Below, one piece after another: positions 11,793-12,902 of a stretch of DNA of 12,902 bases. Location of the stretch: contig JAQUGU010000022.1 in the NCBI GenBank assembly GCA_028683995.1, positions 1 through 12,902 of the forward strand, read 5' to 3'. The stretch is from Syntrophomonadaceae bacterium (GTDB lineage Bacteria; Bacillota; Syntrophomonadia; Syntrophomonadales; Syntrophomonadaceae). The notes beneath the pieces were generated by a model. It was not told the origin of the DNA and did not search any database. It saw nothing but the letters and a program-made list of their open reading frames with translations. The position numbers and the translations under genes were made by a program. Position 1 is the first letter of the stretch, and each line of letters opens with the position of its first letter.

Positions 11793-12902
11793 TTATATAA
11801 CTCCACTATTTTTATAAGCCGTCATTTCTTCGTCGCTGTATCCTAACAGGGATAAAATCTCGTCATTGTTTTCTCCCAGTTTGGGAAAACTGGTATGGAT
11901 TTCTTCCGGTCCCTCGGAAAGTTTTATGGGTATTCCGGTTAAAGGAAAATCTACACCTGAACCCTTAAAATCTCTCATCCAGTGAATCATTTTTCTGTCC
12001 TGCATCTGAGGGTGTTCTGTAATTTCGTCCACTTCCAGTACGGGAGATAGCTGTACATTATGACCGGCAAAAAATTCCACCCACTCATCCCGGGACCGGG
12101 TCAGGAAAACTTCCTGAATACCCTGGTATATTTCCTCCTGCCTTTCTATATCCACTTGCAGACTTACATATTCACTTCTGCTAATCATAAAGCAGAATTC
12201 TTCCCAGGACTTTGCTTCTACTGCTCCCAGACTTATATGCTTATCGTCTTTAGTCCGGTAAATGTTATAGCAGGCATAATTACCGGGCATAGCTTTATCC
12301 CCCCGCTGCGAAAGCTGGCCGGTACCCGCCCACTGAGCCAGAGCTTCGACCATAAAGGTTAACGCTCCATCTACCATGGCTACTTCACAGAGCTGTCCCT
12401 GACCCGTTTTCTCTCGTTGGTACAGGGCCAGCATTATTCCCAGGGCAGCATACAAACCCCCTCCGGCCAGAGCTGCTACTGAAATAGGAGAAAGTTGGGG
12501 CATATTATCCTTATCCCGAATAAGACTCAACATACCTGACATGCTCCGGAAATTTAAGTCATGGCCGCTCAGGTCCCGCATAGGACCGGTCAGTCCATAA
12601 GCACTTAAGCTGCAGTAGATGATACCCGGGTTAATGTTTTTCAGCACCTCATAACCCAATCCCAAACGCTCCATTACTCCAGGCCGAAACTGGTCAATCA
12701 CCACGTCGCTCACCTTAACCAATTTTTTAAATATATCCTTTCCTTCCTGAGGACGCAGGTTAAGGGTGATGCTCTTCTTGTTACGGTTCACCATATAAAA
12801 CTGGGTTCCTGCGCCTTCCAGGAGAGGTGGGTAGTAACGTAATATATCACCACCTGCAGTATTTTCCACCTTTATTACCTCAGCTCCAAAATCAGCCAGC
12901 TG
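11793..12902 (-). CDS. Family III CoA-transferase, CaiB/BaiF type (5' end beyond window)
   Basis: The frame is open to the right edge: upstream of the GTG at 12869 the codons continue as QLADFGAEVIK, the conserved region that normally lies 15-25 residues after the true start, so that GTG is internal and only a short N-terminus is missing. About 369 residues are visible. Family landmarks: the region just named followed by VEN, NRNKKSITLNL, DVVIDQFRPGVMERLGLGYE, LSAYGLTGP, and GQLCEVAMVDGAL with the Asp (codon 12371-12369) that matches the aspartyl-CoA residue of formyl-CoA transferase. These enzymes move CoA between acids such as carnitine, bile acids, phenyllactate or oxalate, and the family also includes alpha-methylacyl-CoA racemases. 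Substrate cannot be told here. The CoA-transferase 215 bp downstream, in the same direction, suggests a shared acyl-CoA pathway. Confidence 0.9.
   Translation of the reverse strand, partial: QLADFGAEVIKVENTAGGDILRYYPPLLEGAGTQFYMVNRNKKSITLNLRPQEGKDIFKKLVKVSDVVIDQFRPGVMERLGLGYEVLKNINPGIIYCSLSAYGLTGPMRDLSGHDLNFRSMSGMLSLIRDKDNMPQLSPISVAALAGGGLYAALGIMLALYQREKTGQGQLCEVAMVDGALTFMVEALAQWAGTGQLSQRGDKAMPGNYACYNIYRTKDDKHISLGAVEAKSWEEFCFMISRSEYVSLQVDIERQEEIYQGIQEVFLTRSRDEWVEFFAGHNVQLSPVLEVDEITEHPQMQDRKMIHWMRDFKGSGVDFPLTGIPIKLSEGPEEIHTSFPKLGENNDEILSLLGYSDEEMTAYKNSGVI

Overview
The window looks like chromosomal DNA of an anaerobic, endospore-forming Firmicute of the Clostridia. The signs are a CotF-type spore coat pair, a Spo0E-like sporulation phosphatase, a secreted NlpC/P60 hydrolase, a VanW protein, strong AGGAGG ribosome binding sites and AT-rich intergenic DNA. 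An enoyl-CoA hydratase-like protein and two unrelated CoA-transferases on the right point to acyl-CoA metabolism, as in syntrophic fatty-acid oxidisers of the Syntrophomonas kind. That genus-level guess is inference only.

Left part (1-3400). A lipoprotein gene with a TTG start runs off the left edge. Next comes a Tic20/DUF4870-like membrane protein, both on the minus strand. Behind it lie two related hairpins, then the remains of a RelBE-type toxin-antitoxin pair: an antitoxin C-terminus and a toxin N-terminal half. The toxin remnant runs directly into the start of a full-length MFS transporter that has no ribosome binding site of its own. A dispersed-type hairpin repeat, a single-repeat ferritin-like protein and a zinc-ribbon protein with a strong terminator follow.

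Middle part (3550-8930). A secreted NlpC/P60 hydrolase (minus) faces away from a two-gene spore coat operon that ends in a textbook terminator. A secreted stalk-domain/VanW protein comes next. A gene-free stretch of about 420 bp follows, with short direct repeats and a 14-bp stem-loop. It precedes a GT4 glycosyltransferase. A second copy of the hairpin repeat lies between that gene and a DegV-family lipid-binding protein.

Right part (8933-12902). A crotonase-superfamily gene (plus) lacks both glutamates used by true enoyl-CoA hydratases. It converges on a 59-aa Spo0E-like gene and shares a bidirectional terminator with it. Upstream of that small gene on the minus strand are a family I CoA-transferase of the 4-hydroxybutyrate/butyryl-CoA:acetate type and a family III (CaiB/BaiF) CoA-transferase cut by the right edge. 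Together these could activate and process an organic acid as its CoA thioester.

I see no CRISPR array, tRNA, rRNA, intact insertion sequence or clearly new multi-gene system. The points most worth a second look are the toxin-antitoxin remnant joined to the transporter, the pair of stem-compensated repeats, the crotonase with a replaced active site, the overlooked Spo0E-like gene, and the marked excess of the word CCCGGG.
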